Shown: positions 1 through 8,125 of the stretch, one piece after another
How positions within the stretch are numbered: the stretch's first letter is position 1
Layout of the letters: the number at the start of each line of letters is the position of its first letter
Source of the DNA: Rhodopila sp.
GTDB lineage: Bacteria; Pseudomonadota; Alphaproteobacteria; Acetobacterales; Acetobacteraceae
NCBI GenBank assembly: GCA_025355085.1
Contig: JANXLQ010000011.1
Coordinates: forward strand, 1 to 32,899
Length of the DNA stretch: 32,899 bases
Direction of reading: 5' to 3'
Program-made: the position numbers and the translations under genes
The notes under the pieces: generated by a model
What the model saw: only the letters and a program-made list of their open reading frames with translations
The model's database searches: none
What the model was told of the DNA's origin: nothing

Positions 1-486
1 ATGAAGGCGATCGGCACCGAAGCGATCTCCTGCACCCATTGGGCGCACGGCGGGGCAGGGGCCGAGGCTTTGGCACATGCGGTTTCGGCGCAGATCGACG
101 CCGGCAAAGCCAACTACAAGCCGCTGTATCCATTGGATATGAAGCTGGCCGACAAGGTCCGCACCATTGCGAAGGAGATCTATCGTGCGTCCGACATTTC
201 GGTGCCGGACGCCGTGGCGAAGAAGCTGAAGACGTTCGAGGATGCAGGGTTTGGGGATGTCCCGGTGTGCATCGCCAAGACGCAATACAGCTTTACCTCG
301 GATGCCACGGTAATGGGCGCGCCGACCGGCCATATCCTGCCGATCCGCGAAGTGCGCCTGTCCGCCGGCGCCGGGTTCGTGGTCGCAATCTGCGGTGACA
401 TCATGACCATGCCCGGCCTGCCGCGTGTGCCGTCCGCCGAGTCCATCTATCTGGGCGAAGGCGGTCAGATCGAAGGCCTGTTCTAA
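1..486 (+). CDS. fhs: Formate-tetrahydrofolate ligase, C-terminal part (5' end outside window)
   Basis: This enzyme joins formate to tetrahydrofolate using ATP, giving 10-formyl-THF for one-carbon metabolism in the cytoplasm. About 161 C-terminal residues are visible. They carry blocks typical of the family end: HWAHGGAGAEALA, GFGDVPVCIAKTQYS, VMGAPTGH, REVRLSAGAGFVVAICGD and IMTMPGLPRVPSAESI, finishing in a GLF terminus. The family is usually about 555 residues, so roughly the first 390-400 lie upstream of the window. The ATG at base 1 is therefore very probably an internal methionine, not the start. The stop is TAA at 484-486. No folD or other folate gene is visible beside it. Confidence 0.95.
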   Translation: MKAIGTEAISCTHWAHGGAGAEALAHAVSAQIDAGKANYKPLYPLDMKLADKVRTIAKEIYRASDISVPDAVAKKLKTFEDAGFGDVPVCIAKTQYSFTSDATVMGAPTGHILPIREVRLSAGAGFVVAICGDIMTMPGLPRVPSAESIYLGEGGQIEGLF

Positions 487-499
487 TTCTTCCGGCACG

Positions 500-661
500 A
501 TGAACATCCGCCTCGGGAATGCCGTTGCCCTCCACCAGCAGGGCCGGCTTGCTGGGGCGGATGCTGCCTATTGCGCCATTCAGTTGGACAATCCGGTTAT
601 CAGCGCCGATACCGCGATCGCGCATCTGACAGGCGGCCGGGCGTTCCTGTGTGGGTGCTGA
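500..661 (+). pseudogene. Remnant of a TPR-repeat protein N-terminus
   Basis: A 53-codon reading frame opens with ATG 14 bases after the preceding gene and stops at 661. Its translation begins MNIRLGNAVALHQQGRLAGA and continues with a segment fitting one TPR helix pair (A-LHQQGRLA-A-A-Y--I---NP---AD---HL). TPR proteins of alphaproteobacteria commonly begin with an LHQQGRLAEAEALYR-like repeat. After one repeat the similarity ends in a Cys-rich tail and a stop, with no further TPR downstream before 803. I read it as a broken 5' fragment of a larger TPR gene. A short functional peptide is less likely because no good ribosome binding site is visible. Family assignment rests on pattern recognition only. 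Confidence 0.4.
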
Positions 662-802
662 ACCGCTTCGACACCTGCCGGCGGTAGTTACTTGGTCGAT
701 CCGACAGTCCATGTTATGGGTCTCTGGTTGTTGCTCGCCAGCCAAAGATGGGTGGCAGGGACAGCCTGAGGCGGGCCGTGGCAACCAGGTGATAGGGCGA
801 AC
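662..802. other. Intergenic stretch without a recognisable gene
   Basis: With the TPR remnant, this forms a roughly 316-base gap between the folate gene and the next intact gene. I see no tRNA, clear terminator or repeat in it. The sequence immediately before the next gene (GATAGGGCGAAC) is only a weak ribosome-binding site. The gap is consistent with decayed coding DNA. Confidence 0.4.
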
Positions 803-1375
803 ATGGGAAAAACATTTGACCGAATCGGGCGGAAGCACGCCGCGTTCATCGCCGGTCAGCAGATATTCTTTACCGCCTCGGCCGGCGAAAGCGGCCGCGT
901 CAATGTCTCCCCACGCGGCACCGGCGCGTTTCGGGTGGTGGACCCCGGCACCGTGACATATCTGGACGAAACCGGCAGCGGCAACGAGACGGCCGCGCAT
1001 CTGAGGTTGACGGGCCGGTTGACCATCATGTTTTGCAGTTTCGGGGCGGAACCCATGATCCTGCGGCTGTACGGTCAGGGCCGATCGCTGCCGCTGGGTT
1101 CGGCCGAATACCAGACGATGCTCAAGCGCGCCTATGGTAATGAACAACCGCCCGGCGCCCGCCAGATCGTACGCCTGGACGTGGAAATGGTACTGGTAAG
1201 CTGCGGCAACGGCGTGCCCCTGTTCGATTTCGTGGCCCCCCGGCCGGCGCTGCGCCAACGCGCGGCAGAAAAGGGGGAGGCGTGGCTGGCCACCTATCGG
1301 CGTGAAAACAATGCTGTCAGCATTGATGGCTTTCCGGCCGGATTCGGGGCGGATGAACTCGACATGGTGGGCTAA
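803..1375 (+). CDS. Pyridoxamine 5'-phosphate oxidase-like FMN-binding protein
   Basis: The 190-residue protein has the split-barrel pattern of the PNPOx-like flavoprotein superfamily. The N-terminal [18 protein letters not shown] segment matches the 'xFxATAxxDGRxxxSPKG' strand pair of the family. It is followed by [18 protein letters not shown] and a [20 protein letters not shown] segment, as in the subgroup often labelled 'pyridoxamine 5'-phosphate oxidase family protein'. Members bind FMN or F420 or have unknown substrates. The short form and lack of the C-terminal PdxH region argue against true PdxH. The ATG at 803 gives a full-length domain. Its stop lies 5 bases before plsY, so it may be co-transcribed with that gene. 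The substrate cannot be told from sequence. Confidence 0.8.
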   Translation: MGKTFDRIGRKHAAFIAGQQIFFTASAGESGRVNVSPRGTGAFRVVDPGTVTYLDETGSGNETAAHLRLTGRLTIMFCSFGAEPMILRLYGQGRSLPLGSAEYQTMLKRAYGNEQPPGARQIVRLDVEMVLVSCGNGVPLFDFVAPRPALRQRAAEKGEAWLATYRRENNAVSIDGFPAGFGADELDMVG

Positions 1376-1380
1376 TTCAT

Positions 1381-1995
1381 ATGAACTCCGACGACCTGCT
1401 TACGGCCTTTGTTTGTCTCCTCGGCTACCTGCTTGGGTCGATCCCGTTTGGCCTTCTGCTGACCAGACTCGCCGGACTGGGCGATATCCGCGGGTTCGGT
1501 TCGGGGAATATCGGGGCAACCAACGTTCTTCGCACCGGTCGAAAGGGTCTCGCGGCTTCCACCCTGCTGCTCGATGGCCTGAAAGGTGCCGCTGCCGTAC
1601 TGATCGCCCGGGCCCTGGTTTACGACCAGGACATCGCACTGCTTGCCGGTCTGGCCGCCGTGCTTGGTCACCTCTTCCCCGTGTGGCTGAACTTCAAGGG
1701 CGGCAAGGGCGTCGCCACCGGCCTTGGGGTGCTGATCGCCGCGTACTGGCCCATCGGTCTCGCCGCCTGCGCGATTTGGCTGATCGTGGCCGCGACGGCC
1801 CGGTTGTCGTCGCTCGCGGCCCTGGGGGCGTTCGCCGCGGCCCCGGCCGCCGCACTTATTTTACAAGATTACGGGGTCGTTAAGCTGTCCTTTACCATTG
1901 CCGTGCTGGTGTTCGTCCGCCACCAGGGCAACATCCGCCGCCTGCTCAACGGTACCGAACCCCGGATCGGCCGAGGCAAGACGGAACGCGCCTGA
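1381..1995 (+). CDS. plsY: Acyl-phosphate:glycerol-3-phosphate acyltransferase PlsY
   Basis: This integral inner-membrane enzyme transfers an acyl group from acyl-phosphate to glycerol-3-phosphate, the first step of phospholipid synthesis. The 204-residue length is normal. The three conserved cytoplasmic motifs are partly visible: [14 protein letters not shown] with [14 protein letters not shown] (motif 1, near residues 20-55) and [19 protein letters not shown] (motif 2, near 96-115). A hydrophobic C-terminal part ends in a basic tail. Several long hydrophobic segments fit the 5-7 TM topology. The next gene is dprA, and plsY-dprA-topA is a recurring alphaproteobacterial order, which supports the call. 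The ATG at 1381 sits 5 bases after the upstream stop; the ribosome-binding site is weak. Confidence 0.95.
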   Translation: MNSDDLLTAFVCLLGYLLGSIPFGLLLTRLAGLGDIRGFGSGNIGATNVLRTGRKGLAASTLLLDGLKGAAAVLIARALVYDQDIALLAGLAAVLGHLFPVWLNFKGGKGVATGLGVLIAAYWPIGLAACAIWLIVAATARLSSLAALGAFAAAPAAALILQDYGVVKLSFTIAVLVFVRHQGNIRRLLNGTEPRIGRGKTERA

Positions 1996-2042
1996 TCCGG
2001 CCCACCGGCATTTCCGCCGGCGGCACGATAAGGACGCCGCCC

Positions 2043-3179
2043 ATGTCAAAGGCCACATCAGCCTGGACCGACCGCACCGATCTCCTTCGCCTGATCCGCA
2101 CGGAAGGCGTCGGTCCCGTCACCTTCCGCCGCCTGATCGATCGCTACCGCACAGCCGCCGCCGCGCTCGATGCGTTGCCCCGGCTTGCGCGGGCAGGCGG
2201 CAAACAGACGGCGCCCACGACGATTTCGGCGGCGGAGGCAGAGCAGGAACTGGAACGCACCAGTGCCGCGGGTGGCCGGATGATCTTCCTCGGCGACCCG
2301 GAGTATCCGCCGCTGCTCGCGATGCTGGACGACGCGCCGCCCTGCCTGATTATGATCGGCGATGCCAGTCTCGCCCTGCGGCGGTGCGTCGCGGCGGTGG
2401 GCGGCCGCAATGCTTCCGCCAACGGCCAGCGCATGGCGGAAATCCTGGCGGCGGAATTGGCTGCCTCCGTGGTCGTGGTCTCCGGTCTCGCTCGCGGTAT
2501 CGATACCGCCGCTCATACGGGTGCGATGCGCACCGGCCGCACGATCGCGGTGATCGCCGGCGGGATCGACCAACCCTATCCGCCGGAGAACGGGGACTTG
2601 CATCGCTGCATCGCCAACACCAACCTCCTGATCACGGAATCGCCCGTCGGCACCGTTGCCCAGGCCAGGCATTTTCCTCGGCGCAACCGCATTATAGCCG
2701 GCCTGTCGCTGGGGGTGGTCGTGGTGGAAGCCGCGCCCAAATCGGGCAGCCTGATCACCGCCCGCATCGCTCAGGAAGCCGGGCGGGAGATCTTCGCGGT
2801 ACCGGGCTCCCCGCTCGATCCCCGCGCCAGGGGCGGCAACGACCTGATCCGGCAAGGGGCCATGCTGGTGGAAAACGCGGCGGACATTCTGGACAACCTG
2901 CCGATGGAACCAACCGAGGGTCGATCGAACAAGCGCGGCTTCGGTGAGCCGGAATTCGCCTTCCCGGAGCCACCCGCCCCACAGGGCAACCCGCCGGAAG
3001 CCCGATCGGCGGTGCTGTCTTTATTGTCTCCGGAACCGGCGATGGTTGACGATCTGGTGCGGCGCTGCCAACTGTCACCGTCCGCCATCATGGCGGTTCT
3101 TCTGGAATTGGAGCTGGCGGGGCGTATAGAGACGTTCCCCGGTAACCGCGTGGCACTCTTGCCGGACACTTTTGAGTAG
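2043..3179 (+). CDS. dprA: DNA-processing protein DprA (Smf)
   Basis: DprA binds incoming single-stranded DNA during natural transformation and loads RecA. The 378-residue protein shows the full layout. A helical N-terminal domain (about residues 1-90) is followed by the extended Rossmann fold with AAVGGRNASANGQRMAE, VVVSGLARGIDTAAH and AVIAGGIDQPYPPEN. Then come ARHFPRRNRIIAGLS, EAAPKSGSLITARIAQEAGR and FAVPGSPLDPRARGGNDLIR. A C-terminal winged-helix segment (about 318-375) begins LSLLSPEPAMVDDLV. The ATG is preceded by AGGA eight bases upstream. The gene lies 47 bases after plsY and ends 16 bases before topA, so the three are probably transcribed together. Presence of dprA alone does not prove competence. 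Confidence 0.97.
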   Translation: MSKATSAWTDRTDLLRLIRTEGVGPVTFRRLIDRYRTAAAALDALPRLARAGGKQTAPTTISAAEAEQELERTSAAGGRMIFLGDPEYPPLLAMLDDAPPCLIMIGDASLALRRCVAAVGGRNASANGQRMAEILAAELAASVVVVSGLARGIDTAAHTGAMRTGRTIAVIAGGIDQPYPPENGDLHRCIANTNLLITESPVGTVAQARHFPRRNRIIAGLSLGVVVVEAAPKSGSLITARIAQEAGREIFAVPGSPLDPRARGGNDLIRQGAMLVENAADILDNLPMEPTEGRSNKRGFGEPEFAFPEPPAPQGNPPEARSAVLSLLSPEPAMVDDLVRRCQLSPSAIMAVLLELELAGRIETFPGNRVALLPDTFE

Positions 3180-3195
3180 GATACCGCACCGCTCC

Positions 3196-5892
3196 ATGTC
3201 AGATGTCGTCGTCGTCGAATCCCCCGCCAAAGCCAAAACCATCAACCGCTACCTGGGTGGCGGCTACACGGTTCTGGCCAGCTTCGGTCATGTGCGCGAT
3301 CTGCCGCCAAAGGATGGCAGCGTTCGCCCCGACCAGGACTTTGCCATGGACTGGGAGGCGGATGCCCGCGGCGATAAGCAGGTCGGCGCCATCGCCAAGG
3401 CGCTCAAAGGCGCAAAAACCCTGTATCTCGCAACCGATCCGGATCGGGAGGGGGAGGCGATTTCCTGGCATGTGCAGGCCATGCTGGAGGAAAAGAATGC
3501 GCTGAAGGGCGTGAAGGTCCACCGCATCACCTTCAACGAAATCACCCGCAACGCGATCCAGTATGCCATCGCCCACCCGCGCGAACTCGACCAGCCGCTG
3601 ATCGAGGCCTACATGGCCCGCCGTGCCCTGGACTATCTGGTGGGCTTCACGCTGTCGCCGGTGTTGTGGCGCAAACTGCCGGGCAGCCGCAGCGCCGGCC
3701 GCGTGCAATCCGTGGCTTTGCGCCTGATCTGCGACCGGGAAGCCGAGATCGAGGTTTTCCGGGCGCGTGAATACTGGACGATCGAGGCGCTGTTCCTGAC
3801 GCCGGGCGGGGCGCCGTTTACGGCCCGTCTGACGCATCTGAACGGCAAGCGGCTCGATCAGTTCGATCTAAACAATGAAACGCTGGCCGAGGCGGCGAAA
3901 GCGGCCGTCGAGGCCGGGGAATTCAGCGTCGGGTCGGTGGAACGCCGCCGCGTCAAGCGCAATCCGCCGGCGCCGTTCACGACCTCTACGTTGCAGCAGG
4001 AGGCATCGCGGAAACTGGGCTTCGGCGCACAGCAGACCATGCGCACGGCTCAGGGGCTGTACGAAGGTGTCGATATCGACGGTGAGACCACCGGCCTGAT
4101 CACTTATATGCGAACCGATGGCGTGCAGATGGCGCAGGAAGCCATCGCCAGCATCCGGGAGCATGTCGGGGAATCCTTTGGGCGCGATTATCTGCCGTTC
4201 GCACCTCGGGAGTACATCAGCAAGGCGAAGAATGCCCAGGAAGCGCATGAGGCAATCCGTCCAACCGATGTGAACCGCACGCCCGACAGTGTCGCCAGCG
4301 GCCTCAGCCCCGACCAGCGGCGGCTTTACGAGTTGATCTGGAAGCGTGCCGTCGCCTCTCAGATGCAGTCCGCCGAACTGGATCAGGTGGCCGTCGATGT
4401 GGTGGACAATAAGGGCATCAAACTGCGGGCCACCGGGTCGATCGTGGCGTTCGACGGGTTCCTGAAGCTGTACAGGGAAGATACCGACGACAAGGCAGAG
4501 GGCGCGCCGGAAGAAGACGACAACCGCATGCTGCCGCCGATGGGCGAGCGCGATCCGCTGAAGCGCCAGAAGACCGGCGCCAGCCAGCATTTCACCCAGC
4601 CGCCGCCGCGCTACTCCGAAGCGAGTCTGGTCAAGAAAATGGAGGAACTGGGCATCGGCCGGCCCTCCACCTACGCCTCGATCCTGACTGTGTTGCAAGA
4701 TCGCAATTATGTGAAGTTGGATAAACGCCGCTTTATCCCGGAAGATCGCGGCCGTCTGGTCACCGCTTTCCTGGTCAGCTTTTTTGAGCATTACGTTGAC
4801 AGCGGGTTCACCGCCGGGCTGGAAGAAAAGCTCGACGAGGTATCCGCCGGCGGCCTCGACTGGCGGAAGGTGATGCATGACTTCTGGAATGATTTTTCCA
4901 AGGCGGTCGAACAGACCCGCGACCTGAAGATCAGCGACGTTATCGATGCGCTGGACAAGGATCTGGGTCCGCATTTCTTCCCATCGCCGGAGGATGGATC
5001 TGATCCGCGCGTCTGCGTCGCGTGCGGAACCGGGCGGCTGGGGCTGAAGTTGGGGCGCTACGGCAGTTTCATCGGCTGTTCGAATTATCCGGCGTGCCAG
5101 TTTACCCGGCGTCTGGCGATCGATGCCGGCGAAGAGGGCGGCGCGACGTTGAAGGAAGGCCTGCGGTCGCTGGGCCATCATCCGGATACCGGCGAGGAGA
5201 TCACGGTTCGTCGCGGCCCATACGGATTGTATGCCCAGCAGGGCGAGAACTCCGATGACAAGAAGGTCCGGCCGAAGCGAACCTCCCTGACCAAGGGAAT
5301 GGACGGCGATGCCCTGACGCTGGAGCAGGCGCTGGGTCTGCTGTCGCTGCCGCGAGAGGTCGGGCTGCATCCGGAAACCAAGGAAAAAATCGAGGCCGGC
5401 ATCGGGCGGTTTGGGCCATACGTCAAAATGGGCGCGGTGTTCGGGTCGTTGGACAAGGACGACGACGTGCTGGCGCTGGGGTTAAACCGAGCGGTCGATC
5501 TGTTGGCGAAGAAGCTGGCGAGCGTGCGGACGATCGGGCCGCATCCTGCCGACAAGGAGTTGGTCAGCGTCAGGAAGGGCCGCTTCGGGCCGTATGTTCA
5601 GCACGGTAAGACTGTCGCCAACCTGCCGCGCGGGGTGTTGATGGAGGATATCTCCCTCGCCGATGCAGTGACGCTGCTGGCCGAGAAGGGCAAGGCGCTG
5701 AAACCGAAGGGGGCTGCGGGACGGAAGGGCAAGGCGCCGGCCAAGGCTGCTGCCACGGCGACAGGCGATGCACCCGTTAAAGCTCCCGCACGAAAGGCCC
5801 CGGCCAAGGCGGCCGCTCCGAAGAAGGCCGTGGCAAAAAAGGCACCTGCCAGGAAGGCCGCTGCGAAAGCCCCTAGGAAGGCCGCCGAGTAA
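3196..5892 (+). CDS. topA: DNA topoisomerase I
   Basis: Type IA topoisomerase that relaxes negative supercoils. From the ATG at 3196 it is 898 residues. The Toprim domain starts VVVVESPAKAKTI and has the metal-binding ATDPDREGE (D81/D83). The active-site tyrosine is in GLITYMRTDG (Y304), and the LPGSRSAGRVQSVALRL block is present. One canonical C4 zinc ribbon (CVACGTG then GCSNYPAC) is followed by two or three 'RFGPYV'-type repeats lacking cysteines. The tail is lysine/alanine/proline-rich (KAPAKAAA-type repeats), a common alphaproteobacterial feature likely used for DNA binding. A TTG at 3172 would extend the frame by 8 residues into dprA; the ATG is preferred because homologues begin at the Toprim strand. 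A hairpin lies just after the stop. Confidence 0.97.
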   Translation: MSDVVVVESPAKAKTINRYLGGGYTVLASFGHVRDLPPKDGSVRPDQDFAMDWEADARGDKQVGAIAKALKGAKTLYLATDPDREGEAISWHVQAMLEEKNALKGVKVHRITFNEITRNAIQYAIAHPRELDQPLIEAYMARRALDYLVGFTLSPVLWRKLPGSRSAGRVQSVALRLICDREAEIEVFRAREYWTIEALFLTPGGAPFTARLTHLNGKRLDQFDLNNETLAEAAKAAVEAGEFSVGSVERRRVKRNPPAPFTTSTLQQEASRKLGFGAQQTMRTAQGLYEGVDIDGETTGLITYMRTDGVQMAQEAIASIREHVGESFGRDYLPFAPREYISKAKNAQEAHEAIRPTDVNRTPDSVASGLSPDQRRLYELIWKRAVASQMQSAELDQVAVDVVDNKGIKLRATGSIVAFDGFLKLYREDTDDKAEGAPEEDDNRMLPPMGERDPLKRQKTGASQHFTQPPPRYSEASLVKKMEELGIGRPSTYASILTVLQDRNYVKLDKRRFIPEDRGRLVTAFLVSFFEHYVDSGFTAGLEEKLDEVSAGGLDWRKVMHDFWNDFSKAVEQTRDLKISDVIDALDKDLGPHFFPSPEDGSDPRVCVACGTGRLGLKLGRYGSFIGCSNYPACQFTRRLAIDAGEEGGATLKEGLRSLGHHPDTGEEITVRRGPYGLYAQQGENSDDKKVRPKRTSLTKGMDGDALTLEQALGLLSLPREVGLHPETKEKIEAGIGRFGPYVKMGAVFGSLDKDDDVLALGLNRAVDLLAKKLASVRTIGPHPADKELVSVRKGRFGPYVQHGKTVANLPRGVLMEDISLADAVTLLAEKGKALKPKGAAGRKGKAPAKAAATATGDAPVKAPARKAPAKAAAPKKAVAKKAPARKAAAKAPRKAAE

Positions 5893-5910
5893 TACGTGGC
5901 GCCGACGATA

Positions 5911-5932
5911 CCGCCACGTCGGGTCGTGGCGG
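5911..5932 (+). terminator. Candidate terminator hairpin after topA
   Basis: A perfect 8-bp inverted repeat, CCGCCACG / CGTGGCGG with the 6-base loop TCGGGT, begins 18 bases after the topA stop. No T-tract follows (the next bases are AGAGTTATACC), so intrinsic termination is uncertain. It could instead be a stability or repeat-derived hairpin. Confidence 0.45.
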
Positions 5933-5980
5933 AGAGTTATACCAACCGCCGGGAAATCGGGGGAGCAACGCTAGACCTGT

Positions 5981-6140
5981 CGTTCCTGCGGTCATCGTTT
6001 CTTTGGAACGGCGCACTTGTGGTGTTGGCTGAGAAGGAATTTCACCACGAAGCCACGAAGCCACGAAGCCACGAAGCCACGAAGTTTTCAATGAAATCGC
6101 CCGGTTTGACGCTGGTTGTTCGCATCCTTCGTGGCTTCGT
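5981..6140. repeat. Dispersed repeat with five tandem CCACGAAG octamers (copy A)
   Basis: Five exact tandem copies of CCACGAAG occupy 6045-6084. CTTCGTGG and CTTCGT, the inverse complement, follow at 6127-6140, so the element can fold into a long hairpin. The flank before the octamers (GGAACGGCGCACT, then TTGGCTGAGAAG) is repeated almost exactly at the window end near 32801-32840. Only three octamer units, one with a mismatch, occur there. This shows a dispersed intergenic element whose internal octamer number varies. No coding sequence is apparent. The flanking 5893-6191 interval otherwise holds only the topA hairpin. Confidence 0.8.
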
Positions 6141-6191
6141 TTTGCAATTCAGCACCTTGCGGCCGTGTCAGGCGCGCCTCACGTCATACCC

Positions 6192-6452
6192 ATGAGCAAA
6201 CACCGCAGCCGAAACTTTCCCGCCATGATGACCCAACTGACGCTCTCATCCTGGGAAACCATCTTTCATCGCACTCTGATGATGGCGCAGGGAACCTGTA
6301 GCGCGGCCGAGTATCAGCGTATGGTCATGGAGAAAGCGGCTGCGATACAGGCATCGACCCTCGCGATGATGACCGGACGCGGTAATGCAGCCGTGATGGC
6401 GCCCTACCTGGTTCGGTCGCTCGCGAATGCCCGCCGCCTTCGCCGGAAGTAG
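6192..6452 (+). CDS. Small protein of unknown function (86 aa)
   Basis: From ATG 6192 the product is 86 residues: a basic start (MSKHRSRNF), a helical middle (LTLSSWETIFHRTLMMAQGT, EYQRMVMEKAAAIQASTLAM) and a basic C-terminus (RSLANARRLRRK). It is rich in Met, Ala and Arg and looks mostly alpha-helical and amphipathic, without a signal peptide or clear membrane segment. The pattern is faintly like small helical phasin-type proteins, but I cannot assign it. It is convergent with pssA, the two stops being only 6 bases apart. An upstream in-frame ATG at 6165 would add nine residues encoded by repeat-flank DNA, so the later ATG is preferred. Confidence 0.6.
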   Translation: MSKHRSRNFPAMMTQLTLSSWETIFHRTLMMAQGTCSAAEYQRMVMEKAAAIQASTLAMMTGRGNAAVMAPYLVRSLANARRLRRK

Positions 6453-6458
6453 GGAGCG

Positions 6459-7331
6459 TCATCGGACGCTGTTGGCAGTCCCGGTTTCGGCATCGTCCGG
6501 AAGCGTCTCGGCCTCGCGGCGCAGTCGATTGAAGCTGCGCACGCTGAATGGCAGCATACCCAGATAGATCAATCCCGCCGCCGCCAGGGCTGCCCATGGG
6601 TCGGCCAATAGTACCGCGACGTAGGCGCCGGTGCCCAGCAGCAACGGCAGTACGAACGGTGTGGGAACCTTGAAATTCTTAAAGCTCCAGATCGGTAGGG
6701 TGGAAACCAGCAGCACGGCGGTCCCTATCAGCACGGCCGCGCAGAACAACGGGTGGCGTACCGCGTTCACCAGCCAGTCCATACCGAGCGATTGGGCTTC
6801 CAGACCAAGGAACAGCGGGAACAATACCAGTCCTGCTCCGGTCGGCGCCGGCACACCGGTAAAGAAATTGTAGGCGTATGCGGGCTTTGGCGCCCCATCC
6901 AGAGAGGCGTTGAAGCGCGCAAGCCGCAACGCCATGCAGACCGTGAACATCAGGCACGGCACGTAGCCGATCGCGCCGCCGCGTTGAAGCGACCACAGAT
7001 ACAGCACGAACGGCGGGGCCACGCCGAAACACAGGAAGTCGGACAGGCTGTCGAACTCCGCCCCGAAGCGCGATGTCGCCTTAAGCAGACGGGCCAGCCT
7101 GCCGTCCAGTCCGTCGATCAGGGCGGCGACGACGATCGCCACGGCGGCGGCCCCGAAGCGTCCTTCCAGCCCGAAGCGCATCGATGTCAGGCCGGCGCAC
7201 AGCCCCAGCATGGTCATCAGGTTCGGGATCATGCGGTTGAACGACGGGCCAGTGTAGCGCGGGCGGTTGCGCTTGCGTGGCCGATAGCGCCGGAACCGCT
7301 GCAGAGGCGAGTTATTCGGGCGGTCGATCAT
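6459..7331 (-). CDS. pssA: CDP-diacylglycerol-serine O-phosphatidyltransferase
   Basis: This enzyme makes phosphatidylserine from CDP-diacylglycerol and serine, at the inner membrane. The 290-residue protein contains the exact CDP-alcohol phosphotransferase signature D76-G-x2-A80-R81-x8-G90-x3-D94-x3-D98, within DGLDGRLARLL and SRFGAEFDSLSDF. It has about seven hydrophobic segments and a basic N-terminus (residues 10-27 are rich in Arg/Lys). The ATG at 7331 is preceded by GGGAG ten bases upstream (7346-7342), a good ribosome-binding site. The gene follows psd by 64 bases on the same strand. The two form the phosphatidylethanolamine pathway in reaction-reverse gene order, psd first. Confidence 0.96.
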   Translation of the reverse strand: MIDRPNNSPLQRFRRYRPRKRNRPRYTGPSFNRMIPNLMTMLGLCAGLTSMRFGLEGRFGAAAVAIVVAALIDGLDGRLARLLKATSRFGAEFDSLSDFLCFGVAPPFVLYLWSLQRGGAIGYVPCLMFTVCMALRLARFNASLDGAPKPAYAYNFFTGVPAPTGAGLVLFPLFLGLEAQSLGMDWLVNAVRHPLFCAAVLIGTAVLLVSTLPIWSFKNFKVPTPFVLPLLLGTGAYVAVLLADPWAALAAAGLIYLGMLPFSVRSFNRLRREAETLPDDAETGTANSVR

Positions 7332-7395
7332 GATACAGGAACTCCCATGACAAGGGCGCGCTCACGATGACGGGGCAGTTATGACAGGCGTGAAG

Positions 7396-8061
7396 TCATG
7401 ACGCCAACTCAGCGATCACCGTTTCGCCGCCGATCATCGTCTGACCCTGGACGACCAGCGGAAGAACGCCGCTCGGTAGGTAAAGATCCGTCCGGCTGCC
7501 GAAGCGGATGATGCCGAAGCGTTCGCCGGCCGTCACCGGGTCGCCTTCACGTACCGAACACAGGATGCGGCGAGCGATCAGGCCGGCGATTTGGACCACG
7601 GCGATCTCCTGACCGTTCGGCAGGCGGATCGCCAGGGCGTTACGCTCGTTTGCCTCGCTGGCCTTGTCCAGGCTGGCGCTGACGAAGGCGCCGTGGCGAT
7701 AGGCGATGCGGGTGACAACGCCATCGACCGGAGAGCGGTTGACATGCACATTCAGCACCGAGAGGAAAATCGAAACCTTCCAGCGCAACTCGGAACCCAG
7801 ACCTAGTTCGGCAGGTGGGGCGGCGAGTGCCACAGCCACGATGCGCCCGTCCGCCGGTGCCAGGAACAGACCGGCGCGGGGGGGCGGCACTCGCTCCGGA
7901 TCGCGAAAGAAATACAGGCAGAACAGGGTAAAGATCAGTCCCAGCCACACCAGCCACGCACCGATCGCGAGACCAATAAGAAGCACAATAAGGCCGCCCA
8001 TGATGAAGGGACGCCCGGCTGGGTGCGGCGGCGCTAGAACGCCGCGAATGTCGTCTGTCAT
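7396..8061 (-). CDS. psd: Phosphatidylserine decarboxylase proenzyme
   Basis: This enzyme decarboxylates phosphatidylserine to phosphatidylethanolamine. It self-cleaves to create a pyruvoyl group. From the ATG at 8061 the product is 221 residues, the short form of the family. A membrane hairpin spans residues 18-50, then YFFRDPER, APADGRIV, SIFLSVLNVHVNRSP and a C-terminal GIIRFGSRTDLYLP. The cleavage is expected at G188-S189 in FGSR, the short-type equivalent of LGST. A second ATG at 8067 would add two residues. A longer frame upstream to 8196 is rejected because it runs into dispersed-repeat DNA. No clear Shine-Dalgarno sequence is seen. A candidate promoter close by would give a very short leader. 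Confidence 0.95.
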   Translation of the reverse strand: MTDDIRGVLAPPHPAGRPFIMGGLIVLLIGLAIGAWLVWLGLIFTLFCLYFFRDPERVPPPRAGLFLAPADGRIVAVALAAPPAELGLGSELRWKVSIFLSVLNVHVNRSPVDGVVTRIAYRHGAFVSASLDKASEANERNALAIRLPNGQEIAVVQIAGLIARRILCSVREGDPVTAGERFGIIRFGSRTDLYLPSGVLPLVVQGQTMIGGETVIAELAS

Positions 8062-8077
8062 TGCCATTAGGCGCGGG

Positions 8078-8106
8078 GTTATGAAGCGTTCGTTCGCGCC
8101 GGGCAA
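8078..8106 (-). promoter_or_regulatory. Candidate psd promoter
   Basis: On the minus strand TTGCCC (8106-8101) and CATAAC (8083-8078) are separated by exactly 17 bases. Transcription would begin about 10-15 bases before the psd start codon, giving a near-leaderless message, which agrees with the missing Shine-Dalgarno sequence. This is motif matching only. Confidence 0.3.
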
Positions 8107-8125
8107 GAAGGAAGGCGAGGTCTCC

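Noticed and set aside
401-1258. 285-codon minus-strand frame opposite the PNPOx-like gene
   Set aside because: It overlaps the folate ligase end and PNPOx-like gene in antisense and shows no motifs.
3868-5370. 500-codon open frame on the minus strand within topA
   Set aside because: It is antisense to topA, whose Toprim and active-site motifs are intact. Long antisense frames are expected at this GC content.
6045-6084. Octamer array as a CRISPR
   Set aside because: The repeats are contiguous, 8 bp long and have no spacers; no cas gene is present.
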